Shown here in pieces: positions 10,001-19,097 of a stretch of DNA of 64,000 nucleotides. A program made the position numbers and the translations under genes. Origin of the DNA: Phalacrocorax aristotelis (taxonomy: Eukaryota; Chordata; Aves; Suliformes; Phalacrocoracidae); assembly GCF_949628215.1 (NCBI RefSeq), contig NC_134278.1, forward strand, positions 38,706,115-38,770,114. Direction: 5' to 3'. The notes under the pieces are model-generated. The model saw only the letters and a program-made list of their open reading frames with translations. It did no database searches and was not told where the DNA came from. How positions within the stretch are numbered: the first letter of the stretch is position 1; each line of letters starts with the position of its first letter.

Positions 10001-12331
10001 AACTTCAGACCCGAACAGGCTAACAAGCAGAAGTTATTAATTTTGTATATTTGCATGAGGAAGGCAATGCCCAGCATTCACCTGTTTTATCAGTTCCATA
10101 AAAGCTTTGGATAGTTTTTCATAATAACCTTCCAGCGTTGCTTTCCCATACTGCCCTTGGGTGTTTTGACAGCAGACCAGGTAATGTAGCTGAGGTGTCG
10201 TCACCAGACCATAATCTAGAATAAAATAAAAGGCACAACATTCAGGAATAGAATACTAAAACAATCCCTCCTTAAAAGTTGTACAGTACTTGCTAATCGA
10301 CAATAAAACAGACAAATGCAGTGCAGGAAACCCACATCAAATTTTTCAAGTTCTGTCAAGAAAAGATAGCCCCCCCCCACCTTGCATTAAAGCCATATCC
10401 TGAAAGAATATCTTTATAAGGCAAAAATGGAAACAGCATCTGAGCTACTGCTTTAGGTCTACATAACAGAGTCATATTTACACAAAAACTTGAACTCAGG
10501 CTACAATTGCAAAAGCACAACATACCATGGTACTGACCGCCTAGAACGGAGATACCGTCTATTACTGACTGTGAAAGTTTCTCGCTGCTTGGCCTGGAAA
10601 ACAACAAATACAGGTGACAACCTTTGCAGAAGACATTTATGTGTGGGCTCTGAAAGGAATCACAGGTGAAAGAAGACTCTACAAACTTCCTGCCAGTAGA
10701 CTCAGATTCAATATTAAGAAATCCGTACCTTTTTCTATTGTAGAGGCCTCTCAACATAAAAGTTTGAAAGCCACCACCCCAGAGAACTGCAAAGGCAAGT
10801 AAACCACTGAACACATGTGGACATCATGTGGTACCCACAAAAAAGGAAAAAAAACCCAAACCCACAATAAAGCATCCCATTCAGAATCAGTGCTAGTAAG
10901 TCCTCAAAACTATCAGGGAAGCTAATATAGGAATAGCGTTGCAAAATTCTTGTTTATTGCTATAATCATAAATTACTTTAAGAGGTACCAGACTAGGCAT
11001 GAAAAAATAAGCATCATCTGGCAGCAGAGGGCTAAACATCCAAAAGCACCCACAAACAAAACATTGGCACTTCCATAAAAGCAGCAGACATCTACAGCAT
11101 TTTGTAATTACCTGGTGTCTCTACCAATAAAAACAGAAGCGTCTTTGTGCTGGTTCACTGCTGCTTTTTGGCAGATCTCGGTTATTATTTTCTGTAATTC
11201 TCGCTCCTCTGCATTTGCTAGTTGCGTGGCATACTCTTCCCAGGAAGGGTGCAGCATTTCACCAAGAGGATCAACCAGCTTTACACCATTATCTTCCTTA
11301 GAGGAAAACAGAACAAAAGTACTAAGTCTAAAGGTGGGAAAATCTCTTTGAAGACAGCCAACACATGGGTCAATCACATTGCTTCTTTAAATGTGGAGCA
11401 CCTCTGGGAGGCAATAGCGTAGCTGTTTATTTATACCTCTAATAAGCCCAAAAGAGTAATGTAACCAGCTGTAACCAGCTGTGCCAGGAGAGGTTTAGAA
11501 TTAATACTAGGAAAAATGTCTTCACTGAAAGGGTTCTCAAGCATTGGAACAGGCTGCCCAGGGAAGCGGTTGAGTCACCATCCCTGGAGGTACTCAAAAG
11601 ATCGTTTAGTGCTAGACTTGGCAGTGCGAGGTTAACGGCTGGACTTGATGATCTTAAAAGGTCTTTTCCAACCTAAACGATTTTATATTAAGTAACGTTT
11701 CCCCCCTTACAATTTTCATATGAAATTCACTTAACATTAAAATGACATAAGGGGAAATTCTAATAACCCGGAATGCTCCGCAGCAGCAGAAGCCTGAATG
11801 CCTGCTTTGTAATTGCTGCGTCTCTTTATTTTTCAAACGAGCAGATTTTGCTCAAAGCATCATCAGTTCTCAAGGGTACTCCTAGCTTGCCAACATCACA
11901 AATTTCCTACATTACAGCATTTCCACATGATAGAAAATGATGCCCCTATGTACAGGGAAAAGTAACTTCAAACACGACTGGCACGATCTTTACAGGGAGC
12001 AGGATAAACACGTGCTTTAAGTAGGTCCAAGTGCCTTCAGGATCTGGGCTCGGAACCATCAAGAGCTTTGATTCCACCAGGCTGTTAACATCTATTTTTC
12101 TTTTCAAAGAAAAGGTTTTGTTCTTACTTCAGGATTGTGAGATGCCGTAACCATGACACCAATAGTAGATACGATGGCTTTGGACCTGAGGACTGCCAGC
12201 AAGCCCATGCGGAACATGACATGATCAAGCTGCCCGGCGTTGGCGCGAAATCCCGCGGTGCCATACTGAAGAGTAAGCCCAGCAGGTTTAGGATGCAACG
12301 CCGAGTATTTTTTAAGTGCTTCAGAATCCAT
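928..12331 (-). CDS. PGM3: Phosphoacetylglucosamine mutase (complete CDS, 12 coding exons)
   Basis: PGM3 interconverts GlcNAc-6-phosphate and GlcNAc-1-phosphate in the cytosol, a step toward UDP-GlcNAc for N-glycans, O-GlcNAc and GPI anchors. Twelve exons join in frame (204+185+68+134+196+158+84+99+117+123+174+87 nt) to 1629 nt, giving 542 aa plus stop, equal to human PGM3. Visible family landmarks are the active-site loop TASHNPE with the phospho-acceptor Ser64, the Mg-binding loop DGDADR with Asp276, Asp278 and Asp280, the sugar-binding loop EANGHGT near residues 370-376, and the phosphate-binding RPSGTED near 497-503. The chosen ATG has G at -3 and +4 and begins [16 protein letters not shown], close to mammalian PGM3. 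All introns are GT-AG. No frameshift or lost catalytic residue is seen. Transcription probably starts in the CpG island shared with RWDD2A. Confidence 0.97.
1642..1815 (-). CDS. PGM3: PGM3 exon with phosphate-binding loop (residues 457-514)
   Basis: This 174-nt exon runs from [20 protein letters not shown] to [20 protein letters not shown]. The acceptor is ctgcag at 1816. The donor is cag|gtcaga, with C at +3, weaker than the other donors of the gene. Without splicing the frame would end three codons later (VRA-stop). Confidence 0.95.
2606..2728 (-). CDS. PGM3: PGM3 exon (residues 416-456)
   Basis: This 123-nt exon encodes [20 protein letters not shown] then [20 protein letters not shown] and Q. 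The acceptor is tttacag and the donor is cag|gtgagt. The [16 protein letters not shown] and YTDLPNR blocks match the family. Confidence 0.95.
3351..3467 (-). CDS. PGM3: PGM3 exon (residues 377-415)
   Basis: This 117-nt exon encodes [20 protein letters not shown] through [11 protein letters not shown]. The acceptor is ttctag at 3468 and the donor is cag|gtaaaa. The linker is lysine/glutamate-rich, as in human. Confidence 0.94.
3785..3883 (-). CDS. PGM3: PGM3 exon with sugar-binding loop (residues 344-376)
   Basis: This 99-nt exon encodes [20 protein letters not shown] then [13 protein letters not shown]. The acceptor is ctgcag and the donor is aca|gtaagt. EANGHGT is the substrate-specificity loop of the family. 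Confidence 0.95.
4666..4749 (-). CDS. PGM3: PGM3 exon (residues 316-343)
   Basis: This 84-nt exon encodes [19 protein letters not shown] then TRYLEETLK. The acceptor is gctcag at 4750 and the donor is aag|gtattc. [17 protein letters not shown] is nearly invariant in PGM3. Confidence 0.95.
5765..5922 (-). CDS. PGM3: PGM3 exon with Mg-binding loop (residues 263-315)
   Basis: The acceptor is ccctag with the exon starting at 5922. This choice gives [14 protein letters not shown], the same spacing as human; a competing downstream AG (5918-5917) would delete residues. It contains [13 protein letters not shown] with the three metal ligands, and [13 protein letters not shown]. The donor is aag|gtaatt. 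Confidence 0.95.
6250..6660. other. Intronic CpG-rich block
   Basis: About 400 bp of GC-rich sequence with many CpG dinucleotides sits in an otherwise AT-rich intron. Long overlapping open frames on both strands (up to 148 codons) follow from the low stop-codon frequency and resemble no family I know. It could be an orphan CpG island or the remnant of a GC-rich insertion. Confidence 0.5.
7195..8497 (+). mobile_element. CR1 LINE, 5'-truncated, decayed (RT C-terminal part plus 3'UTR)
   Basis: This is a chicken-repeat-1 non-LTR retrotransposon, inserted antisense to PGM3. The plus strand shows reverse-transcriptase blocks in order: [12 protein letters not shown]-like near 7280-7320, MDVIYLDF near 7371-7390, FNIFIN near 7560, [17 protein letters not shown] near 7712-7760, and [15 protein letters not shown] then [14 protein letters not shown] to 8068. 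After these come the usual CR1 3' region and a degenerate tail near 8475-8497. It is dead: there are stops (for example TGA at 7275 and TAA near 7395), frame shifts, an apparent deletion of the PQGSVLGP block near 7560, and FADD is changed to FAGD at 7613-7624. The 5' boundary is approximate. Confidence 0.92.
9730..9925 (-). CDS. PGM3: PGM3 exon (residues 198-263)
   Basis: The acceptor is gttaag at 9926 and the donor is g|gtacgt at 9729-9728. It encodes [18 protein letters not shown] through [18 protein letters not shown] plus one base of Gly263. The [11 protein letters not shown] block is a strong PGM3 signature. Confidence 0.95.
10082..10215 (-). CDS. PGM3: PGM3 exon (residues 153-197)
   Basis: The exon starts after ...ttctag at 10216 and reads [19 protein letters not shown], ending at MELIKQ. 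The donor is cag|gtgaat. The TTPQLHY segment is conserved with mammalian PGM3. Confidence 0.94.
10526..10593 (-). CDS. PGM3: PGM3 exon (residues 130-153 boundary)
   Basis: This 68-nt exon carries the last base of Arg130, then [20 protein letters not shown] and YH, and the first base of Asp153. The acceptor is ttccag and the donor is g|gtatgt. The phases match both neighbours. Confidence 0.94.
11112..11296 (-). CDS. PGM3: PGM3 exon (residues 69-130, first part)
   Basis: The acceptor is ctctaag at 11297; the exon begins with [15 protein letters not shown] and ends FIGRDT plus two bases of the Arg130 codon. The donor is ag|gtaatt. The segment continues domain 1 of the alpha-D-phosphohexomutase fold. 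Confidence 0.95.
11478..11690 (+). mobile_element. CR1 3'-end fragment
   Basis: A short 5'-truncated CR1 in a PGM3 intron, antisense to the gene. Recognisable blocks are caggctgcccagggaagcgg, gagtcaccatccctgga, ggacttgatgatctt and ttttccaacctaa near the 3' end. A 10-bp direct repeat (gtaaccagct twice, about 11461-11480) adjoins its left edge. Confidence 0.88.
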
Positions 12332-12333
12332 GT
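12128..12333 (-). CDS. PGM3: PGM3 first coding exon (residues 1-68)
   Basis: The acceptor reads ...ttctctag with the exon starting at 12333, so the ATG (12331-12329) lies only 2 nt inside the exon and the 5'UTR must come from an upstream noncoding exon. The exon encodes the N-terminus and ends in the catalytic serine loop ASHNPE. The donor is gaa|gtaaga at 12127-12126. Confidence 0.95.
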
Positions 12334-13126
12334 CTAGAGAAGGAACAGCGACACAAGTGAGAGAAATCAAGTCTTTATAATTCATTTCACACTTTGCACT
12401 TCAATTTTGAAGCCCACAGGTGTTTTAAACCGGTGTCAACAGGATACCGTCCGTATCCCACAAATCCCGCGGAGGGACTGCGAGGGGGACCTTTGCCAGA
12501 GCGATCCGCGAAGGAGCCCCTACGTCCCCGCTACGGCTCTCACGGGCGGTGCTGGATCGGCTTTCAGGAGACCGCGAAGGGATGACGGGATTTAGGTGAG
12601 GAGAGCCACGGCTCTCAACGGGCGGGATCCAGGGAGCCTCACAAAGCCGCTGCCAGGGGCCAGCCGGTTCTCGCCGCGAGACCGGCCACTCAGCGCACGC
12701 GGCTGTGACGCCATACGTTAACTTTCGAGCTCAAAAGCTGCCCGCCCTCTCTCTTTAAGCCCTCGCAGCCAGAGGGAAACCCCCAGCGGTGTCACCCGGA
12801 TATTTTACTCGGAGGGCGGCTCTGCTAAGATGCTCTGCGCGGGCCCACCGCCCCGGCCCCGCCAGCGCCGCGGTTCCCACCCCGCCCCAGGCACCCGAGG
12901 CGCTGACAGCCGTCGGGCCGGGAAGGGCCGACCAAGCCGGATACATGCCGCCTTCCTTGCCACGGCTGAGAGCCTCGGGACGCGCTCGCCAGGGACCGGA
13001 GCCTCGCCAGACGCGCCGCCGCCGCCTCCCCCACACCCACCTCACCCCCCGGACACGCCACCTCACCCGCCGCCGCCGCGCGTCCCTTCCGGAGCCGGCG
13101 CCGCCACGCCCCTAAGCCGTGCCCAA

Positions 13127-13131
13127 CCAAT
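13127..13131 (+). promoter_or_regulatory. CCAAT box (NF-Y type)
   Basis: The sequence aaCCAATgg sits in the core of the CpG island, 12 bp before a GC box. Read from the other strand it is ATTGG, so it could serve either gene. Confidence 0.55.
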
Positions 13132-13142
13132 GGCAGCGCGGT

Positions 13143-13148
13143 GGGCGG
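13143..13148 (+). promoter_or_regulatory. GC box (Sp1/KLF type)
   Basis: gtGGGCGGgc lies between the CCAAT box and the CACGTG motif. Spacing is typical of TATA-less promoters. Confidence 0.5.
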
Positions 13149-13160
13149 GCACGGAGCCGC

Positions 13161-13166
13161 CACGTG
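13161..13166. promoter_or_regulatory. CACGTG E-box / ACGT-core site
   Basis: The palindrome gcCACGTGgc is a perfect site for bHLH-ZIP factors (USF, MYC). Its ACGT core could also fit XBP1/ATF6-type bZIP factors. PGM3 is reported as an XBP1s-responsive gene of the hexosamine pathway in mammals. Whether this copy is used is inference. Confidence 0.45.
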
Positions 13167-13390
13167 GCACCCAAGCCACGCCCGGTCGTCAGTCAGAGCC
13201 GGGGCTCAAGGGCTGTGCTCTGGGCTGAGGGCGGCTCTGGTGAGGTGAGGTGAGTTGAGGCGGGGCGAGGAGGGGGGCTGCGAGCCGCTTCCTCGCCTTC
13301 GGCGGCACCCCCGGAGAGGCGGCACCAAGAGCCGTGCCGCCTTCCCTCCGGCTGTCCTCTGCCGTGGCGGTTGAAACCTGAGTGGCCCAG

Positions 13391-14765
13391 GTGAGGCTGC
13401 CGGCGCGCGTGCGCGGCCCGGCGGTGGCGGCCGCGGCGCCGCGTCCCCTTCGCCCGCCCCCCCCCCCCCTCCGGTATTTAATGCAAATTCTTCTATTAGA
13501 AAGTACCAGCGTTTCTCGGCATGGTACCTCAAACGTACATATTCTTCTTGGATCAAATGGAATATCGTGGGAGTTAGCAGTAGTTAAAAAAGGATCACGG
13601 TTAGGAGTGGAAACCAACACCTGAGAATTTTAACAAGGGAGTAAATAATGCTTAGGCCAGAAGAGAGGGTATTGGCAGTGTGTGCTCGCTAAGGTGTGCT
13701 TCCTCAAAGGAATACAAATCAGTAGAACTTCAAGGAGTGGCAGTGGAAAACATCCTGCTACAAAGCAGGTTGTGAAGGTGAGGGAAGGCCACAAGTCGGC
13801 CAGTGGTGATAAAAGGGAACATCTGGCCCCAGAAGACGCTGGAAAACGGGACAGTTGCCGAAGCCCAGTAACTGGGGAAAAGGTAATTCTGCCAGGGGGA
13901 GATTGTGACCGCTGACTCAATTGAGGGACAAAAGGACTACCCCACCCCCCCACTCCTTGATTCTGTGCAGTGAATTAAAATGACACTGTAGGTTTAAAAT
14001 TAAACAAATCAAATACAGGCCAGTGGAAGAAGAGGATACTCAGTTCGATGACTGAATACTGTGTGCAGTTTTGGGTCCCTCACTACAAAAATGACATTGA
14101 GGTGCTGGAGCGTGTAGGGTCTGGAGAACAAGTCTTCTGAGGAGAGGTTGAGGGAGCTGGGGTTGTTTAGTCTGAAGAAGAGAAAGCTGAGGGGAGACCT
14201 TATCACTCTCTACAACTCCCTGAAAGGAGGTTGTAGCGAGGTGGGGGTTGGTCTCTTCTCCCTAGTAACAAGCAATAGGACGAGAGGAAATGGCCTCAAG
14301 CTGCGCCAGGGGACGTTTAGGTTGGATATTCGGAGAAAAAATTCTATACTGAAAGAGTGGTCAGTCATTGGAACAGGCTGCCCAGGGTGGAGTCACCATC
14401 CCTGCAGGTGCTTAAAAAACGTGTAGACGTTGCACTTCAGGGCACTGTTTAGGAGGCATGGTGGTGTTGGGTTGACGGTTCAGCTTGATCCTAGAGGACT
14501 TTTCCAAGCTTAATGATTCTATGATTATGTATTAGATAGGCGTGATGTGTTAACTGTCATGTATAAATGTCAAAGTGAACTTTGGTAGGTGTGCATGTGA
14601 GGAGGAGCGATTCCCCATGTACCCAGTACTGCAATAAAGTAATGCCTGCTTTCCAATACTAACATTCTAGTGTTAGAGAGCTTACTTATTCCATATTTCA
14701 GTGACAGGCGGAGGCCAGCTTGTTCAGTTGCAGGGATTAATGCTGAACCAGGCCTCTCATTCCAG
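13391..14765 (+). other. RWDD2A 5' intron (probable)
   Basis: A good donor cag|gtgagg lies at 13390/13391 and the acceptor at 14765, so a noncoding first exon ending at 13390 is likely; other gtgagg donors near 13238-13250 are possible. It contains an octamer ATGCAAAT (13481-13488) just past the CpG island and the CR1 at about 14055-14527. Confidence 0.55.
14055..14527 (+). mobile_element. CR1 LINE 3'-end copy
   Basis: A 5'-truncated CR1 in the RWDD2A 5' intron, same orientation as the gene. It holds the typical blocks gaatactgtgtgcagttttg, gagggagctggggttgttta, aggggagaccttatcactct, tgaaaggaggttgtagcgag and ggaacaggctgcccaggg, and ends aatgattctatgatta. Relative to the usual CR1 there is a small internal deletion near 14115. 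Sequence differences from the long CR1 at 7.2-8.5 kb suggest another subfamily. Confidence 0.92.
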
Positions 14766-14984
14766 GTGTGCGTGGAGAGCAGTGCAATGGCTGTCACTGT
14801 ACAAGAGTGCCTGGAGCTCCAGCTGCTGGAAGTGGAAATGCTCCTTTCAATGTTTCCCAAAAAAGGTGAAATAAATCTGGATGAGGATGCTGTGCCCAGC
14901 TTGCAGCGCTACCTGAGGAACACTGATGGAGCTCTGCCCCCACAGCTTGAATACTCAGTCGCTATTGGTGTAGGGGAGGCAAAG
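14766..14984 (+). CDS. RWDD2A: RWDD2A first coding exon (residues 1-66)
   Basis: The acceptor is attccag at 14765 and the ATG is at 14787. The exon encodes MAVTVQECLELQLLEVEMLL through YSVAIGVGEAK. The donor is aag|gtgaga at 14985. Confidence 0.94.
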
Positions 14985-17438
14985 GTGAGAACTTCCACTT
15001 AGATGTGTTCACATGTTTGTTTCTTTATTTTCTTTACTCCTTGTGCAGACACTTAAAACCTCTGCCCTGAAAAAAAGGGAATAAACCCACCTAATTTCTG
15101 TTTGCTGTTTCAAAAGCCAAAAGTAACAAAAGTCTCTATCTTTCATTATTTATTTGAATTTTAACTTTCTTTGGGCAAAAAAGGCTAATAGAATGGCAGA
15201 TAGGGATAGATGACTGACAGCAGTGGCGCACGCAGTGTTCGCAAGAGCTTAGGCAGAGTTGTGTCCACGTGAGTGTTGTTAGTTCACTGGTTTACAGAGA
15301 GTTGTGTGTTACAAAGGCAACACTCCCGTCATGGCAATATGTATGTTGGACTTTATGTTATTCTAGCAAAACCATCCTGTTACTTCTCTCTTCCACCCCT
15401 TGCCCCATTTACTGACATTTGCTGATCTGTATTTGAAATACGGTCATGTAAAAATAGCCCAGGTGGCATAATCCTATTGAGAAGAGTCACACAAACACTA
15501 ATATGAAACAAGACTATAAAGTACGATGCAAAACCCTAAACATACAGTATACAAAGCTGCAATAGTTTATTCTATTGAAGAACAGGTTACGTGTGACAAC
15601 TAAGGGATGTAACTACTTGCACAGAGAACATAGCCATTAGTGTAGGTCTGAGTATATAATAATGCAAAGACTGGAAATTGAAAACCAACACACTCAAACT
15701 AGATGTATATGCGTTTTCCTAGGAATGAGGATAATTAAACATCGGAACAATTTATTGGGTAACGAGGTGACCTCATGATTATTTGGAAACTTCTGTGCAA
15801 GACTGGATATCTTTCTAAAATGCAGCCCTTCACCACCCTTCAGAGAGAACTTTTATGAACTGTGTAGGGAGGGCTTCTGCAGGAAGAATTTATTTTTCCA
15901 TGGCAGAGTGTCAAAGAACTTGGAAAGATAATTAGTCATTTCGCAGTTCACTTCTCTCTGCAGGACTAATAATTTGATGGTGTACTGTAGTGAAAGTCCC
16001 CTCACAGTATACAAGAGCCTCAAGCACTGAGGACACATGAATCCTCTCCTGCTCTTGGACCACAGGCAGGGTTCAGTTTCCAAAGAACCGAGGTGCTTTG
16101 GTTTAGGACACTGTAGGAATAATCAAGAGAAATTCAACAGCCTGTGGTTCGTAGGAGACAGGGCAAGATAATCTAGAGGTTTCCTTGGGCCTACAATGCG
16201 TGTAAATCTTTTTTTCCCCTGTAATCCTGAAAATGCTTCCTCTGCTAGGGTGAATGCTTGCTTAAAATGATAATAATGCCTCTACATACAATATGTACAA
16301 TCATAAACACTCTCTCATATAACCCTTGGCCTTGTTTCGCTGGGGTAGATCCAGCAACTGGGCTGAGTTCATTGATCAGATGTGCATTTGGTAAGGGACA
16401 AGCTTCTCAAAAGCCACTTGCCCCTTGACTCTGACAGCCTGGTAGTTTACTGCAACACAGAGCACATACTGAGAACATGCACTAGAAATATCCCTAGAGG
16501 GTAACTGCGTACCATCTTTCAAACCACAGCATTAATTCTAGACGGCAGAAACGTTAGATATATTGGGGAAGACCCAGCGTGGTGCAACAAAAGAAAAAGG
16601 AGCAGACAAAAGGAAAGCGGAAGAAGTAATTCCAGTCTTTAGGATGTTGCAATTTTAATTACATCTCCTCATTATCTGCCTTTGACAGGGAAGAAGAATC
16701 TAGCGTGCCTTTCAGTAGCTGCAGAATTAATTTTCTTTTTGTGTGTGTTCTGGTTTAAAGGTAAAAGTGGAATTGCAGGTGCTGCTGCCTCATATGTATC
16801 CTCAGGTAGCTCCTCAGCTTTTTGCAAGATCAGATGCGCTGCACAGGCAGCAACAGCTGCAGCTCAACACTCGTCTCGCTTCTCACATAAGCTCTTTAGA
16901 TTCAGGTGAACTGCGTATATGCGAAGCTGTGCAATGGGTGAAAGAAAACAGCCTCCCTTACTTGGAAAACAGTAAGGTCTCTTCTGAAAGCACTTCAAAA
17001 GAAATCGTTGTTAAAGAAACATTGCATCGCATGTGGATCTACAGCCATCACATATACAGGCAGGAATTGAGGAAGAAGATTTTTGACTGTGCAAAGAAGT
17101 TAAATCTCACTGGCTTCTGCCTAACAGGGAAACCTGGTGTGATCTGCGCGGAGGGACTCCGAGAAAACTGTGAAGAGTTTTGGCGTGCGATTAGGTATCC
17201 CAACTGGAAGCATATTTCATGCAAGCATGTGGAGAACATAGAAATGGAGGGAAGCATCGATAATCTTCGTCTCTTTCGTGCTTTTGAAGACCTACAGTTT
17301 CAGGCACACGGTGACTATGGCCTGAGGAACGATTATCACATGGATCTTGGCCAGTTCCTAGAATTCCTGAAACAACATCAAAGTGGACATATTTTTCAAA
17401 TTTTATTTGGTGTCGAAGGCAAGCCTGCAGACAAATAA
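14787..17438 (+). CDS. RWDD2A: RWD domain-containing protein 2A (complete CDS, two coding exons)
   Basis: Two exons (198 and 678 nt) join in frame to 291 aa plus stop; human RWDD2A is about 292 aa. An RWD domain occupies roughly residues 12-130 (start ECLELQLLEVEMLLSMFP; then VELQVLLPHMYPQVAPQLF). A C-terminal DUF1115-type region holds MWIYSHHIYRQELRKKI, LTGFCLTGKPGVICAEG, RYPNWKHISCKH and GDYGLRNDYHMDLGQFLEFL. RWD domains are protein-interaction folds related to UBC; no enzyme activity is known for this protein. The ATG (gcaATGG, G at -3 and +4) lies 21 nt inside the exon; upstream in-frame codons belong to the intron. It is divergent from PGM3 and convergent with ME1. No damage is seen. Confidence 0.96.
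14985..16760 (+). other. RWDD2A coding intron (1.8 kb)
   Basis: A GT-AG intron between the two coding exons. I see no exon, repeat or conserved-looking element inside it. Confidence 0.85.
16761..17438 (+). CDS. RWDD2A: RWDD2A last coding exon (residues 67-291 and stop)
   Basis: The acceptor is tttaaag at 16760. The exon starts VKVELQVLLPHMYPQ and ends QILFGVEGKPADK with a TAA stop at 17436-17438. One uninterrupted 226-codon frame carries the rest of the RWD domain and the whole C-terminal region. Confidence 0.96.
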   Translation, partial: VKVELQVLLPHMYPQVAPQLFARSDALHRQQQLQLNTRLASHISSLDSGELRICEAVQWVKENSLPYLENSKVSSESTSKEIVVKETLHRMWIYSHHIYRQELRKKIFDCAKKLNLTGFCLTGKPGVICAEGLRENCEEFWRAIRYPNWKHISCKHVENIEMEGSIDNLRLFRAFEDLQFQAHGDYGLRNDYHMDLGQFLEFLKQHQSGHIFQILFGVEGKPADK

Positions 17439-17971
17439 GAGAAACAGTGTAAGGACTTCTAATTTTGGCCACCAAGAGATGATGCTAATATTGAAATACT
17501 GTGCCTTATGGCTACAGTGAAAAGGGAAGCTGCTAAAAGTACGAGAAGAACAGTTCAAGTAGTTAATCTTAGCTTCTGTTCTGATTTTTGAGAGGTGTTT
17601 ACTTATTTTCTGAGACCTGAAAGTGGCATTTGTCACTACGAGCCACGCCTCAAAGTGCTTGCAAGGTGATAAATATCCCACACTGTAGTATCCTGAATTA
17701 TGCACCTATACTGTGCTGCGCGTCACTGAGCTGCAGTGCAGACCTGTAGTTAATTTCTGCATAGAGTTGTGGGATACCACAGTGGCCGCAACGATTAATG
17801 TGGATGCCAATACAAAAGCACACCCAGCTCAAGGAAGTCTCACCGCTACCTTCATGGCTTTGTGCATGCGCTGCCTTTTACTGCTTCAGGAAGCATCTGC
17901 TCTCACTTCATTCAGCTAATCCATGAAATACAAAGGCTTGTGTCCAACTGCAGGACCAAGCTTTGCTTTTG

Positions 17972-17977
17972 AATAAA
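17972..17977 (+). terminator. RWDD2A poly(A) signal AATAAA
   Basis: Canonical hexamer about 535 nt past the RWDD2A stop. A second copy lies at 18176-18181. No upstream AATAAA was noticed in the 3'UTR. Confidence 0.55.
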
Positions 17978-18491
17978 GGGCAGGGAGCGGGAAGGAGAAA
18001 GAACCCCACAGGACCCCATCCCTGATATGCTTTGGGTAATACCTATACTGCCAAGGCCACCATTTTGCAGTCCTCTTCCTATCATCTCATTACAATCTGG
18101 TTATTTTAACAGTAATTTTTCAGCGGCTCAACTCACAGCATTTTACATTCACATTGTTAGGCCAAGCACCTTGGAAATAAAAATGTGTAAGCTGAGACAA
18201 AGCTTAGCATTTCCTCTTTTCCCCCTATGTTTTATAAGGAAACGCATGTAAAAAAATATTGCAACGAGAAAAACTATAGTATATATTAAAAAAAGCACAT
18301 ATAACTTTACCGATCTTTTCTATGTCAAATTAGTACTGAGACGATTTTCCAGTAGCTTGTAACAGGAAATTATATTAATGGCTTGTCAGGCAGCACTTTT
18401 CTATAGGGTAGTGTGCTGAGTGTGTATTTGATAGCAAATTGCAGTTCAGTCTTCCAGTTTATAATGGATGATCATATTTAAATGTCATCAG

Positions 18492-18545
18492 TATGATATC
18501 ATACAGTAGTTTGGGTTGGAAGGGACCTTATGTAGATGAAGAATG
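18492..18545 (-). mobile_element. CR1 3'-tail scrap
   Basis: The plus strand reads atcatacagtagtttgggtt then ggaagggacctta, the reverse complement of the CR1 3' end (aaggtcccttccaaccca plus tail). Only the terminal part is recognisable. Confidence 0.7.
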
Positions 18546-19097
18546 CTACTCAGAAGTCCCCAGTAGCTGTGCCTTCCAGAGCTACCACTTTTTACCGCCT
18601 TCAGCTTTGTCACTGAGCACCATGAGGTGAAAATTGGTACTCAGCAGTAAAAGCAGACTTACTGTTGCACTGTAGAGGTTTGGCTATTCGAATCTAAAAA
18701 CCATGCCATTTCGATAGCAGCTCTTGAAAGACTGTGTTTCGCTACACTCAACTGACGACTACAGAAATAACAGATACTATTTGAGTTCAAAGAAAACACA
18801 AGGAAATGTTTCAGTACGTCTTTCACAATAGCAAGATATTGAAATGCAGAGGCTGGCAGTATTTCTGGTTGCTCAGAATGATGGTCAACATACATTCCCT
18901 CATTGCAGTGAATATATTGTACGTATGAGCACAGCTTTGGCCAAAAGCACAGTAAGGCAAAATATTTTTACAGGTTCCCAATATGCAATGAGGGAGAAAG
19001 TGCCTCTGCTCTCGGTGAATACAGGACCTGCAGTCTGCAGCTGTGGCAGAGCTGAGGGGCTGGACACCTAAAATTCATTTTTTGGTTTTGCAGAGAT

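Larger units (their letters stand above)
12440..13480. promoter_or_regulatory. CpG island / shared PGM3-RWDD2A promoter region
   Basis: About 1 kb of very GC- and CpG-rich DNA separates the first coding exon of PGM3 (leftward) from RWDD2A (rightward). It carries a CCAAT box (13127-13131), a GC box gggcgg (13143-13148), a CACGTG E-box (13161-13166) and no obvious TATA box, as expected of a bidirectional housekeeping promoter. The noncoding first exons of both genes should lie here, but I cannot place the start sites. Long open frames here are GC artefacts. Confidence 0.85.

Noticed and set aside
12332-12385. An 18-codon N-terminal extension of PGM3 (frame open upstream of the chosen ATG)
   Set aside because: The extra codons lie upstream of a good splice acceptor (ctag at 12335-12334), so they are intronic; the chosen Met matches the mammalian start.
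12755-13228. Several 100-140-codon open frames on both strands
   Set aside because: They fall in the CpG island, where stop codons are rare; the translations are Pro/Arg/Ala-rich and unlike any protein.
14670-14786. Upstream Met and extension of RWDD2A
   Set aside because: The acceptor at 14765 places these codons in the intron, and the Met at 14787 matches the mammalian N-terminus.
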